DNA of 46,512 nucleotides, taken from contig JAQBQV010000005.1 in the NCBI GenBank assembly GCA_028286825.1, positions 1-46,512 on the forward strand, written 5' to 3'. The translations under genes were made by a program, and so were the position numbers. The stretch is from Parcubacteria group bacterium (GTDB lineage: Bacteria > Patescibacteriota > Minisyncoccia > Phycocordibacterales > Phycocordibacteraceae). Shown here in pieces: positions 21,962 through 29,431 of the stretch. Every line of letters starts with the position of its first letter. Position 1 is the stretch's first letter. A model generated the notes under the pieces. The model saw only the letters and a list, made by a program, of their open reading frames with translations, was not told where the DNA came from and did no database searches.

Positions 21962-22408
21962 ATGCAAATTAAGGAACTCGGCCATATTGTGCTCTATGTC
22001 ACTGACCTTACTCGTATGGCTGACTTTTACGAAAAGACACTCGGCTTTACGCAGATTGCACGGCAGTGGCCGACCGCGCTCTTTTCAAGCGGCCGCACCC
22101 ACCACGAGCTACTCTTGATCGAAGTGGGCGGCGAGCCCAAGAGCGCGGCACAAATGCACGAGATGCGGGCAGGGCTCTACCACATTGGTTTTAAAATTGG
22201 CGATGGCCCTGAAGCAGCAAAGGTTACGTATGCCGAACTTATGGAAAAGGGTGTGAAAATCATTGGAACTACCGATCACGGTGTAACTCATAGTATTTAT
22301 ATTCTTGACCCAGACGGGAACGAGCTCGAACTATATGCAGATGTGAGTGATGAGTGGAAGAAAGATCCGAAAGCTATTTTAGCTGCGCCGAAACCTCTAA
22401 GACTCTAA
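21962..22408 (+). CDS. VOC superfamily protein (glyoxalase/dioxygenase-like)
   Basis: A 148-residue single-chain protein with two beta-alpha-beta-beta-beta modules: KELGHIVLYVTDLTRMADFY (3-22, metal His at 8) and LYHIGFKIGDG (His near 73), then IYILDPDGNELELYAD (about 116-131, Glu metal ligand). This is the pattern of type I extradiol dioxygenase and glyoxalase relatives. No substrate can be assigned. TATTAT is 6 nt before the ATG. Confidence 0.88.
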   Translation: MQIKELGHIVLYVTDLTRMADFYEKTLGFTQIARQWPTALFSSGRTHHELLLIEVGGEPKSAAQMHEMRAGLYHIGFKIGDGPEAAKVTYAELMEKGVKIIGTTDHGVTHSIYILDPDGNELELYADVSDEWKKDPKAILAAPKPLRL

Positions 22409-22426
22409 AGGAGTTCTTATAGAAGT

Positions 22427-23026
22427 ATGAGAAAGCTCCTTAGTCGAGCATTCGTGCTCTGGCTTCCGTTCGTAATTGCCATTACGGGCGTATTTGGTTT
22501 TGCCTATGTTGCAGTGCAACAGAACTATCGCCAGTCATTGAATGATCCGCAAATACAAATGGCAGAAGATGCAGCGATCTCGCTCGCTCGCGAGTACTTG
22601 CCCGCAAATATTCTTCCTCGAAACACACCTCCAATCGATATGCGTACCAGCCTTGCGACGTGGATCACTGTGTACGACGCGTCAGGTACCCCGCTTGAAT
22701 CCTCGGCAACGCTTGATGGCGTTCCGCCACGTTTACCTCCGGGGCTTTTTGACACCCGTACTTGGACGACCTTGAAGACTCTTGCTGCACCCACTGGTCC
22801 AGAAACGCGCGTAACCTGGCAGCCACGCCCGGACGTACGACAAGCCGTTGTTCTCGTGCAATTTAAGAAGCCAGATGGGGTAGGGTATGTGGCAGTCGGC
22901 CGCTCAATGCGTATTACCGAAGATCGCGTCATAGACCTTACTCAAAACGCCGCTCTCGCCTGGTGCGTAACCGTTCTTGCTACTTTCGTAGCGATTTTTC
23001 TTGTTCTTGCTCTCGGTTGGTTGTAA
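22427..23026 (+). CDS. Two-helix membrane protein with an external domain
   Basis: A 199-residue protein: helix at about 10-30 (LWLPFVIAITGVFGFAYVAV), an external part of about 140 residues, and a closing helix (about 172-198, AALAWCVTVLATFVAIFLVLALGWL). This resembles the sensor module of histidine kinases, but the gene stops right after the second helix, so no signalling domain is attached. Starts 19 nt after the VOC stop. Unknown function. Confidence 0.6.
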   Translation: MRKLLSRAFVLWLPFVIAITGVFGFAYVAVQQNYRQSLNDPQIQMAEDAAISLAREYLPANILPRNTPPIDMRTSLATWITVYDASGTPLESSATLDGVPPRLPPGLFDTRTWTTLKTLAAPTGPETRVTWQPRPDVRQAVVLVQFKKPDGVGYVAVGRSMRITEDRVIDLTQNAALAWCVTVLATFVAIFLVLALGWL

Positions 23027-23125
23027 ACGTCCCAATTACTTCATTTGTATTTCAAATATGGGTACGGTATAGTAATAAGGGAAACGCGAATTGTTCGCGT
23101 TTGTACACTGATGAAAGGAGTTTGC

Positions 23126-23827
23126 ATGGATATGTTTCCAATGAGGTGGGAACCGACAACACATCGGTTTCTTAGGCCCACTGTTGTGGATTTTGCCGCC
23201 GTTCCCGAGATCGCGCGTGAACAAACGCAAAACCTGCTCTGTCGTCTGGGGGACGATGCTCGATGGGTAGCACAACCCATTGCGCACTCTATCGAACACA
23301 CGAAGTTTGACGGCAATCGCTTTGACTTGCTGGTCGCCATGAATTTCGAGTCACCCCATAACTTCTCGCGCACTGGCTGGGTACATGGTCTCGAGGAGCT
23401 AGCTGAAAAATATCCGCTTGTTCCGAGCATTCTCTGGGACACGATTGCGACAATGGGATTGCGACCGAACGCAGATCAGGAAGAGGCCATCCCAAACTTG
23501 GGCGGCATTCTACGCCATCCTTGGAGCCTTTCGGATGCCGCGCTTCACGGAGCGGCAAAAACGACAGCGCTCTGGCTCGACATCTGCTCGACACTTCAGC
23601 GGCGATCGGGTCGGTATCCAGAACATGACTGTGGTTGCTCGCATATCTTTCGTGAGCTGAGAGGGGGCGCACAACTCCCTCAGGCCTCGGAAGATCGCGT
23701 GCCACATCTGCAGAAAGCATGGTGGGAGCATTTTCTGTCCGAATTGGCATTGATTCACGTTTTCGGATTTCCGTTTGCTCTCCATCAGAGCTTGAAGACG
23801 TATGAAGGAACGTTGATTCCTGCGTGA
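23126..23827 (+). CDS. Hypothetical protein with own SD and terminator
   Basis: A 233-residue soluble protein starting MDMFPMRWEPTTHRFLRP. Rich in His and Trp; the stretch YPEHDCGCSHIFREL (about 169-183) contains a Cys/His cluster that could bind metal. No family recognised. The start is decided by AAAGGAG 6 nt upstream of ATG 23126; an in-frame ATG at 23045 lacks one. It is a monocistronic insert between membrane-protein genes, with its own terminator. Confidence 0.6.
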   Translation: MDMFPMRWEPTTHRFLRPTVVDFAAVPEIAREQTQNLLCRLGDDARWVAQPIAHSIEHTKFDGNRFDLLVAMNFESPHNFSRTGWVHGLEELAEKYPLVPSILWDTIATMGLRPNADQEEAIPNLGGILRHPWSLSDAALHGAAKTTALWLDICSTLQRRSGRYPEHDCGCSHIFRELRGGAQLPQASEDRVPHLQKAWWEHFLSELALIHVFGFPFALHQSLKTYEGTLIPA

Positions 23828-23841
23828 GATCGTCCGCGGAC

Positions 23842-23876
23842 AGAAGGTACGCTGCATCCGGCGTGCCTTCTTTTTA
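23842..23876 (+). terminator. Rho-independent terminator
   Basis: AGAAGGTACGC (23842-23852) pairs with GCGTGCCTTCT (one G-T pair), 8-nt loop, then TTTTATT. Confidence 0.92.
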
Positions 23877-23892
23877 TTCTTAATTTGCTGAT

Positions 23893-24261
23893 ATGACTAT
23901 CATTCTTATCGTTCTTGCTACAGCCGGCGTATCGCTATTATGGCGTACCTATCGCTATGACTCTGAGAATAGCTTTAACGTCGTTCTTGATGCGTGGCCA
24001 TTTTGGATCAGAAAGCCCCTTACCTGCGGGCTCTGCTTTACGTTTTGGATAGCGCTGATCGTCTCTGGTATATTCTCGCCTTTCACTCACTTAATAGGAG
24101 ATTTGCCCTATCGTGTAGAGCCAGAGTATTGGACTGCTCAGATCGTCGCATTTCTTGTCGGGTGGCTGGCACTCGGAACGCTTTCCGTATTTGTTCTATA
24201 TCTCATCGATACTCTTTTCCAAATTTCTCACTACTTCAAGCACGCAGCACACTCTAAGTAG
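23893..24261 (+). CDS. Membrane protein with CxxC motif
   Basis: A 122-residue protein with helices at about 2-18, 50-68 and 82-105. LTCGLCFTFWIALI (about 43-56) has the C-x-x-C followed by aromatic residues seen at the membrane border in DUF1360-type proteins; I regard that family as possible but unproven. It precedes the Fur-family gene by 49 bp. Confidence 0.55.
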   Translation: MTIILIVLATAGVSLLWRTYRYDSENSFNVVLDAWPFWIRKPLTCGLCFTFWIALIVSGIFSPFTHLIGDLPYRVEPEYWTAQIVAFLVGWLALGTLSVFVLYLIDTLFQISHYFKHAAHSK

Positions 24262-24267
24262 ATGGAA

Positions 24268-24287
24268 AATAATTATTGCAAGTTATT
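24268..24287 (+). promoter_or_regulatory. AT-rich partial dyad upstream of the Fur-family gene
   Basis: AATAATTATTGCAAGTTATT, an imperfect inverted repeat centred on TTGCAA, lies 6 bp before the TATAAT box at 24294-24299. Fur/Zur proteins bind AT-rich dyads of about this size at their own promoters, so self-regulation is plausible; the match is weak. Confidence 0.35.
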
Positions 24288-24310
24288 CGCGTCTATAATA
24301 AAGTAAAGGA

Positions 24311-24739
24311 ATGTCAGCACAGATGAATGATAGCGTCGAGTTTGCGCGACTGTTGCGCGAGCATGGGTTCCGCGCTACATTCGGGCGCGTTGCGTTACTC
24401 ACTGCGCTCCAGAAGGCTAAGAAGCCCGTGACGGTTGAATATGTAGTTAAAAATCTAAAAGGGAAAATCGATCAGGCGAATGCCTATCGTGCGGTTGAGG
24501 CACTTGAGAAGAAGGGGCTCGTGCGTCGTATTGATCTTGGGCACGATCACGCCCATTATGAGCTTGCTACAGGAAAACATCATCATCACCTCGTGTGTGA
24601 CTCGTGCGGTAAGATTGCTGATGTGGAGATTGCAGAACAAAAAATGGAGCGTGCTGCGCTTCGTGCCGCACGCGAATTCAAGAGTATCCGCACACATTCA
24701 CTTGAATTTTTTGGTACTTGCCAAGCATGTACTGTCTAA
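24311..24739 (+). CDS. Fur-family metal-responsive regulator, probably Zur-like
   Basis: A 142-residue protein with an N-terminal winged helix (LLREHGFRATFGRVALLTAL..., DQANAYRAVEALEKKGLV at about 57-74) and the C-terminal metal/dimer domain: HHHHLVCDSCGKI (about 94-106, CxxC first zinc pair) and HSLEFFGTCQAC (about 126-137, second pair). Family members repress metal uptake or stress genes when metal-bound. The ZIP transporter gene starts 10 nt after its stop, so zinc control (Zur role) is a reasonable inference. AAAGGA is a Shine-Dalgarno before the ATG. Confidence 0.9.
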   Translation: MSAQMNDSVEFARLLREHGFRATFGRVALLTALQKAKKPVTVEYVVKNLKGKIDQANAYRAVEALEKKGLVRRIDLGHDHAHYELATGKHHHHLVCDSCGKIADVEIAEQKMERAALRAAREFKSIRTHSLEFFGTCQACTV

Positions 24740-24749
24740 TTTAAAATCC

Positions 24750-25466
24750 ATGACCCTCATTCTCATCAGTCTGGCGGCGTTCATTGCCACATTCATCGGC
24801 GGATCCTTCGCATTGCGGTTTCGCGATAAACTCCATCTCATTCTCGGTTTTTCAGCAGGAGCAGTAGCGGGGGTGGCCCTCTTTGATCTTTTGCCCGAAG
24901 CGATCGAATTGGGAACGGCCTATCATTCTGCTTCGACTATTGCGCTTTTTGTTGCATTCGGTCTCTTCGGGTATCTGATTCTCGACAGGCTCATTCTTTT
25001 GCATACGCACGAGGAAGATAATGAAACGAATGCTCCGAGGGGATTCTTCGGAGCGCTTACGCTCTCCGCACACAGCTTCCTCGATGGTGTTGCTATCGGT
25101 GTCGGTTTTCAAGCGTCAGCAATGGTGGGTGTTGTGGTGACGGCAGCAGTCCTTACTCATGATTTTTCTGATGGTATTAATACGGTGAATCTCATATTGC
25201 GAAATGGAGGAAGCTGGAAGAGCGCCTTTCGCTGGCTTCTTATCGACGCATCCGCGCCGGTACTCGGCGTCGCTTCGACACTCTTCTTCCAGATCCCTGA
25301 CGCTGCTATTGGGCTTGTACTCGCTGTGTTTGTTGGGACATTCCTTTATCTATCGGCGAGCGATCTGATCCCGGAGAGCCATCACCGTCACCCACGCGCG
25401 CTCACAACCGGCATGACGCTCCTTGGTGCGTTGGCACTTTATATTGTTATCAATTTGGTACAATAG
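24750..25466 (+). CDS. ZIP-family metal transporter
   Basis: A 238-residue membrane protein with about eight helices. The metal-binding helices are visible: HSFLDGVAIGVGF (about 105-117, H-S-x-x-D-G) and HDFSDGINTVNL (about 133-144, H-x-x-x-D-G), the paired motif of ZIP (ZupT/GufA-like) transporters that carry Zn2+ and other divalent ions. A His-containing loop (HTHEEDNE) lies between early helices. Start 24750 has TAAAAT close upstream and directly follows the Fur-family gene, with which it probably forms an operon. Confidence 0.9.
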   Translation: MTLILISLAAFIATFIGGSFALRFRDKLHLILGFSAGAVAGVALFDLLPEAIELGTAYHSASTIALFVAFGLFGYLILDRLILLHTHEEDNETNAPRGFFGALTLSAHSFLDGVAIGVGFQASAMVGVVVTAAVLTHDFSDGINTVNLILRNGGSWKSAFRWLLIDASAPVLGVASTLFFQIPDAAIGLVLAVFVGTFLYLSASDLIPESHHRHPRALTTGMTLLGALALYIVINLVQ

Positions 25467-25472
25467 CCCTAT

Positions 25473-25808
25473 ATGAAATTACTCTTACATTGGTTTATCG
25501 GCGTGGTCGCAATTCTTATCGCTGCGTATATTGTGCCGGGTTCGAGTATCACTTTTGTAGCTGCATGTATTGCTGCGGTCGTTATTGGTGTATTGAATCT
25601 TTTTATTAAACCGATATTGCTCGTGCTTACGCTCCCTATCAACCTCATCACGCTGGGGCTATTCACGCTCGTAATCAATGCGCTTCTCGTGATGCTCGCG
25701 GCGGTTATTGTTCCTGGTTTTGGAATCGCGGGCTTCTGGACGGCGTTCCTCTTCGCCTTGGTGCTTGCTGTGGTGAACTGGGTCTTCAACTCGTGGGGTA
25801 AGGATTAA
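25473..25808 (+). CDS. Phage_holin_4_2-type membrane protein
   Basis: A 111-residue protein with four helices. HWFIGVVAILIAAYIVPG and NLFIKPILLVLTLPINLITLGLFTLVINALLVMLAA (the latter about 46-81) are the hallmark of this family, which despite its name is widespread in chromosomes without prophages. The function is unknown. TACAAT lies 8 nt before the ATG. Confidence 0.85.
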   Translation: MKLLLHWFIGVVAILIAAYIVPGSSITFVAACIAAVVIGVLNLFIKPILLVLTLPINLITLGLFTLVINALLVMLAAVIVPGFGIAGFWTAFLFALVLAVVNWVFNSWGKD

Positions 25809-25809
25809 G

Positions 25810-26019
25810 ATGATCGATCCGGAGCTTTCCGCAAAGCTGGATGCTATTGAGGTGAAAGCCGAAATGGCCTATCAGGCTTCTGAGAAGGTACGCAAATATT
25901 TATTTTGGACAGGCGTCATTACGGCTGCTCTTGTGATACTGCCTGCTATTGGCCTAGTCTTTGCAATCCCAGCCTTTCTCAGCTCGTACGGCGCAACGTT
26001 GAACGGACTAGGGTATTAA
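25810..26019 (+). CDS. Small membrane protein
   Basis: A 69-residue protein, with an amphipathic N-terminal helix (ELSAKLDAIEVKAEMAYQASEKVRKY) and one membrane helix (about 34-56). It begins 1 nt after the preceding stop, with TAAGGA as Shine-Dalgarno, so the two are cotranscribed. It ends overlapping the 3' end of the convergent DedA gene by 4 bp. Function unknown. Confidence 0.7.
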   Translation: MIDPELSAKLDAIEVKAEMAYQASEKVRKYLFWTGVITAALVILPAIGLVFAIPAFLSSYGATLNGLGY

Positions 26020-26633
26020 ATAGCGCGCTTACCACGGGTGAGATTAATCACAATTGGGAGGAAGGAAATTGCAACAATAACAAGTGAGATTGGAAGGATA
26101 TACTTTTCGCTATTCGGAACGATCGAGCCCAAGGTAAAGCCCATGAGCGTCATGCCGGCACCCCACAGCACCCCGCCGAGTATGTTGAATCCGATAAATT
26201 GACGGTACTTCATCCGACTTGCTCCTGCGAGAATCGGCGCGATTGTACGAACGATAGGGACAAAGCGTGCGAGTACCACTGCTCGACCGCCATATTTTTC
26301 ATAAAACCGCTCCGTACGTTTTAAATATTCTTGCTTGAAAAAACGTGAATCTTTGCGAGTGAAGAGTCGTTCGCCGACCTCTGAGCCAAACCAGTACCCC
26401 ACAGAGTCACCGACAATTGCCGCCACAACGACAACGATAATAAGAGGTCCGATTATGAGATACCCAGCTCCAGCAAGAAGTCCCGCGGCAAAGAGAAGCG
26501 AATCACCTGGTAAAAAAATGCCAATCAAGAGTCCGCTCTCAGCGAACACAAGAAAGGCGAGTCCGATATAACTCCCGGCCTTGATCATCTCAATCGGATC
26601 GAGATGTATACATGCCATGAGGAAATTGATCAT
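26016..26633 (-). CDS. DedA-family membrane protein (SNARE-associated/VTT domain)
   Basis: A 205-residue protein. ESGLLIGIFLPGDSLLFAAGLLA (about 32-54, the E and the PGDSLLF core), GDSVGYWFGSEVGERLF, and RFVPIVRTIAPILAGASRM (about 135-153) are the DedA/VTT signatures, including the conserved Arg, Pro and Gly. Family members act in membrane lipid carrier recycling or flipping (undecaprenyl phosphate or phospholipids). ATG 26633 has TATACT 8 nt upstream on the minus strand, from a box shared with the opposite gene. Confidence 0.93.
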   Translation of the reverse strand: MINFLMACIHLDPIEMIKAGSYIGLAFLVFAESGLLIGIFLPGDSLLFAAGLLAGAGYLIIGPLIIVVVVAAIVGDSVGYWFGSEVGERLFTRKDSRFFKQEYLKRTERFYEKYGGRAVVLARFVPIVRTIAPILAGASRMKYRQFIGFNILGGVLWGAGMTLMGFTLGSIVPNSEKYILPISLVIVAISFLPIVINLTRGKRAI

Positions 26634-26641
26634 GTCTATCG

Positions 26642-26649
26642 AGTATACT
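26642..26649. promoter_or_regulatory. Palindromic -10 box shared by divergent genes
   Basis: AGTATACT is self-complementary and reads as TATACT on both strands. On the plus strand it is 7 nt before ATG 26657, on the minus strand 8 nt before ATG 26633. The two start codons are only 23 bp apart, so both genes can be read only if transcripts start at or next to the ATG. Confidence 0.65.
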
Positions 26650-26656
26650 TGAAGTA

Positions 26657-29428
26657 ATGGAATCCTCGCCCAAGTTGTCCACGCCAGAAGAGGAGCTCGC
26701 GTATCTGCGCGAACAAGTTTCTCGCAAGGAAGCCGAGCTATCAAAGCGCAATGTCGAGGCAAATGCGTTTGATCACGTGAGAGTCATTTCTGAGACGATC
26801 CACGAACACCATGCTGCTCCACTCGAGGTGCTAGCCAAAGAGTATCAAAGCACTGAAAAGACGATCGATACACAGGCTGAAGCGATCCTCAAAGAGCTTA
26901 ACCTAGGCGGTACCGAAGAAGCGGTGAAGAAGCTCCAGGCAGTTATGGAGGAGAAGGGGGTAAAAAATGCTCTAAGTGTTATGGAGAAACTGCACGATCC
27001 CCATGTGGCTGATGACTTCCATCAGTATCTCGTGCGTCATATTGCTGCGGGGATTCTTGTGCCCGGAATCGACGAGAAGGCACCTCGTTTCCAGGCGCTT
27101 CACATGACGCTATATGAAATCGCACTCCCAGAGCCTAAGCACGAGGAGGGGGGCCGCACAAAGACGCTCAAAGAGCTTGTCTCGGGAATGGAACAGTTCT
27201 ATGCGGGACTGCTCTCAGTTGAGGACGCGGAAGCGGGCGAGCCACCTTACTTTGCACTTGAATTAGCCGTGCCTGAGGACCGCCCTGAGCTCCAGTTTTA
27301 TGCCGCAGTGCCTAATAGTAAGTGCAATTTGTTTGAGAAGCAGCTTCTTGCGATCTTTCCCAATGCGCACCTTGTTGCACAACCACACGACTATAATGTG
27401 TTTACTAACAGCGGTATTTCCTACACCTCAACAGCAACGTTAGCCGCTAATCCGGCGCTTCCGCTGAAGGACTATACTGAGTTTGATTATGATCCGATCA
27501 ATGCGATAACCAATGCCTTCGCCAAGATCGAACACACAGGCGAAGGGGCAGCGCTCCAGATTATTATCGAGCCAAGAGCCGAACGGCATGTAAAGCATTA
27601 CCAGAAAATTTTGCATGCGCTCCGAAAGGGAGAAAAGCATACGACGGCCTTTAGTACGCCTGAGACCATGATGGGTGAAGTGGTTCGCGACATCGGTAAG
27701 TCCCTCTTTTCGAGCAAGCCTAAAGACGAACAGAAAGCAAAGGAGGCAGAAACGCGTCAGATAGAAGCGAACAAAGCGCATATCGAGCAGCTCGAGAAGA
27801 AAATAGCTGCACCCATTGTTGGAGTCACCATCAGACTGGTTGTCTCTTCTACCGACGAGCGTAAGGCAGGGCAGGTGCTCGACGAGATTGAGGCCGCGTT
27901 TAATCAGTTTGCGAGTACGCAAGGCAACCACCTTTCATTTAAGCGTACTCCGATGGGCGATAAAGCCGATGCGGCTTTTGAAAAGTTCTCGTTCCGCTTG
28001 CCGGACTCAAATGCACTCCCGCTCTCGCTTCGCGAACTCACGACCATCTACCACTTCCCGCCGTCTGGAATCGAATCCTCTCCGCACTTAAAGCAGGCGC
28101 GCTTTACCCATGCTCCAGCACCGGTCGCGCTCCCACAGACCGGTTCATTGCTTGGTATTAATACGTATCGTGGTCAAGAATCACGGATCTATCTGAGTCC
28201 TGAAGATCGCCTTCGCCACCTCTACATCATCGGGCAGACCGGTACCGGTAAGACCGGGCTCATGAAATCGATGATTATGCAGGATATAAAAAATGGCGAC
28301 GGCTGCTGCTTTATCGATCCGCACGGCTCAGACATTATCGATATCTTGGCCTCAATCCCGCCTGAGCGTTACCAAGATGTCATTTACTTTGACCCGGCTG
28401 ATCTTTCGCGGCCGCTCTCGCTTAATTTCCTCGAGTACGACATGTCTCGACCAGAGCAGAAGACATTTATTGTGAACGAACTTCTGATGATCTTTAAGCG
28501 CCTCTACGGTGACGTGCCTGAGAGTATGGGTCCCGCGTTTGAGCAGTACTTCCGGAACGCGACATTGCTCGTGATGGAAGATCCAAGCTCCGGATCGACG
28601 ATCCTCGACATTGCGCGCGTGCTTAGTAACAGCGAATTTAGAGCACAGAAGCTTGCAAAGAGTATGAACCCCATCGTGAATCAGTTCTGGACAGAGATCG
28701 CGACGAAGGCCGGAGGCGATGCGGCGCTTGAAAACATCGTGCCGTATATCACCAATAAGTTCGATGACTTTACGGCAAACGATTTCATTCGACCGATCGT
28801 CGGGCAACAGGAATCTTCCTTTAACTTCCGCGAAGTGATGGATACAAAAAAGATATTACTCGTAAACCTCTCGAAGGGCCGCTTAGGCGAGCGAAACGCA
28901 AACCTCCTCGGGCTGATCGTAGTGGGCAAGCTCTTTATGGCTGCGCTCTCTCGAGCCGACAATCCGCGCGGCCAACACGCACCTTTTTACCTCTACATTG
29001 ACGAGTTCCAAAACGTGACGACGGATTCGATCCCGGGGATTCTGTCCGAGGCCCGCAAATACAAACTTTCGCTCAGTATGGCGCACCAGTTCCTTTCGCA
29101 GATCGAGGAAAAAACACGTGACGCAGTCTTCGGGAACGTCGGCAATATGGCAGTCTTTCGTGTGGGTGAAGAGGACGCCGAGTTCTTTGCAAAGCAATTT
29201 GCTCCCGTATTTGAATCATCTGATTTCGTAAATCTTGAAAACCGAAACGCGTACGTAAAGATTCTTTCAAACGGCATACCGCAAAAGGCTTTTGACATGA
29301 AAACGCCTGATTTGCCGGAAGCAAATCAGGCTCAGGTAGACGACCTTATTCACCTCTCGTCGCTTACCTACGGTCGCGATCGTGCTACCGTTGAGAATAT
29401 GATCCGCGAACGATATCTCTCTCGTTAA
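26657..29428 (+). CDS. VirD4/TraG-like DNA-transfer ATPase (type IV secretion coupling-protein family)
   Basis: A 923-residue protein. The N-terminal 480 residues are a helical and VirB4-like non-catalytic part with coiled coil near 10-35 and 370-390. The ATPase domain starts near 505: YIIGQTGTGKTGLM (Walker A, about 521-534), CCFIDPHGSDIID, YLYIDEFQNV (Walker B, about 778-787), SEARKYKLSLSMAHQFLSQI (sensor/Arg region) and GNMAVFRVG. This is the family of hexameric pumps that move DNA at conjugation, pilus or secretion pores. No other type IV secretion gene is in the window; the downstream large membrane protein begins 3 nt after the stop and may be a partner. Confidence 0.88.
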   Translation: MESSPKLSTPEEELAYLREQVSRKEAELSKRNVEANAFDHVRVISETIHEHHAAPLEVLAKEYQSTEKTIDTQAEAILKELNLGGTEEAVKKLQAVMEEKGVKNALSVMEKLHDPHVADDFHQYLVRHIAAGILVPGIDEKAPRFQALHMTLYEIALPEPKHEEGGRTKTLKELVSGMEQFYAGLLSVEDAEAGEPPYFALELAVPEDRPELQFYAAVPNSKCNLFEKQLLAIFPNAHLVAQPHDYNVFTNSGISYTSTATLAANPALPLKDYTEFDYDPINAITNAFAKIEHTGEGAALQIIIEPRAERHVKHYQKILHALRKGEKHTTAFSTPETMMGEVVRDIGKSLFSSKPKDEQKAKEAETRQIEANKAHIEQLEKKIAAPIVGVTIRLVVSSTDERKAGQVLDEIEAAFNQFASTQGNHLSFKRTPMGDKADAAFEKFSFRLPDSNALPLSLRELTTIYHFPPSGIESSPHLKQARFTHAPAPVALPQTGSLLGINTYRGQESRIYLSPEDRLRHLYIIGQTGTGKTGLMKSMIMQDIKNGDGCCFIDPHGSDIIDILASIPPERYQDVIYFDPADLSRPLSLNFLEYDMSRPEQKTFIVNELLMIFKRLYGDVPESMGPAFEQYFRNATLLVMEDPSSGSTILDIARVLSNSEFRAQKLAKSMNPIVNQFWTEIATKAGGDAALENIVPYITNKFDDFTANDFIRPIVGQQESSFNFREVMDTKKILLVNLSKGRLGERNANLLGLIVVGKLFMAALSRADNPRGQHAPFYLYIDEFQNVTTDSIPGILSEARKYKLSLSMAHQFLSQIEEKTRDAVFGNVGNMAVFRVGEEDAEFFAKQFAPVFESSDFVNLENRNAYVKILSNGIPQKAFDMKTPDLPEANQAQVDDLIHLSSLTYGRDRATVENMIRERYLSR

Positions 29429-29431
29429 TTT

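Noticed and set aside
22427-23026. Truncated histidine kinase
   Set aside because: Two helices with an external domain fit a sensor, but no HAMP, H-box or ATPase remnant follows and the stop is clean.
25473-25808. Prophage holin
   Set aside because: The family name mentions phage, but there are no phage genes nearby and the family is common in chromosomes.
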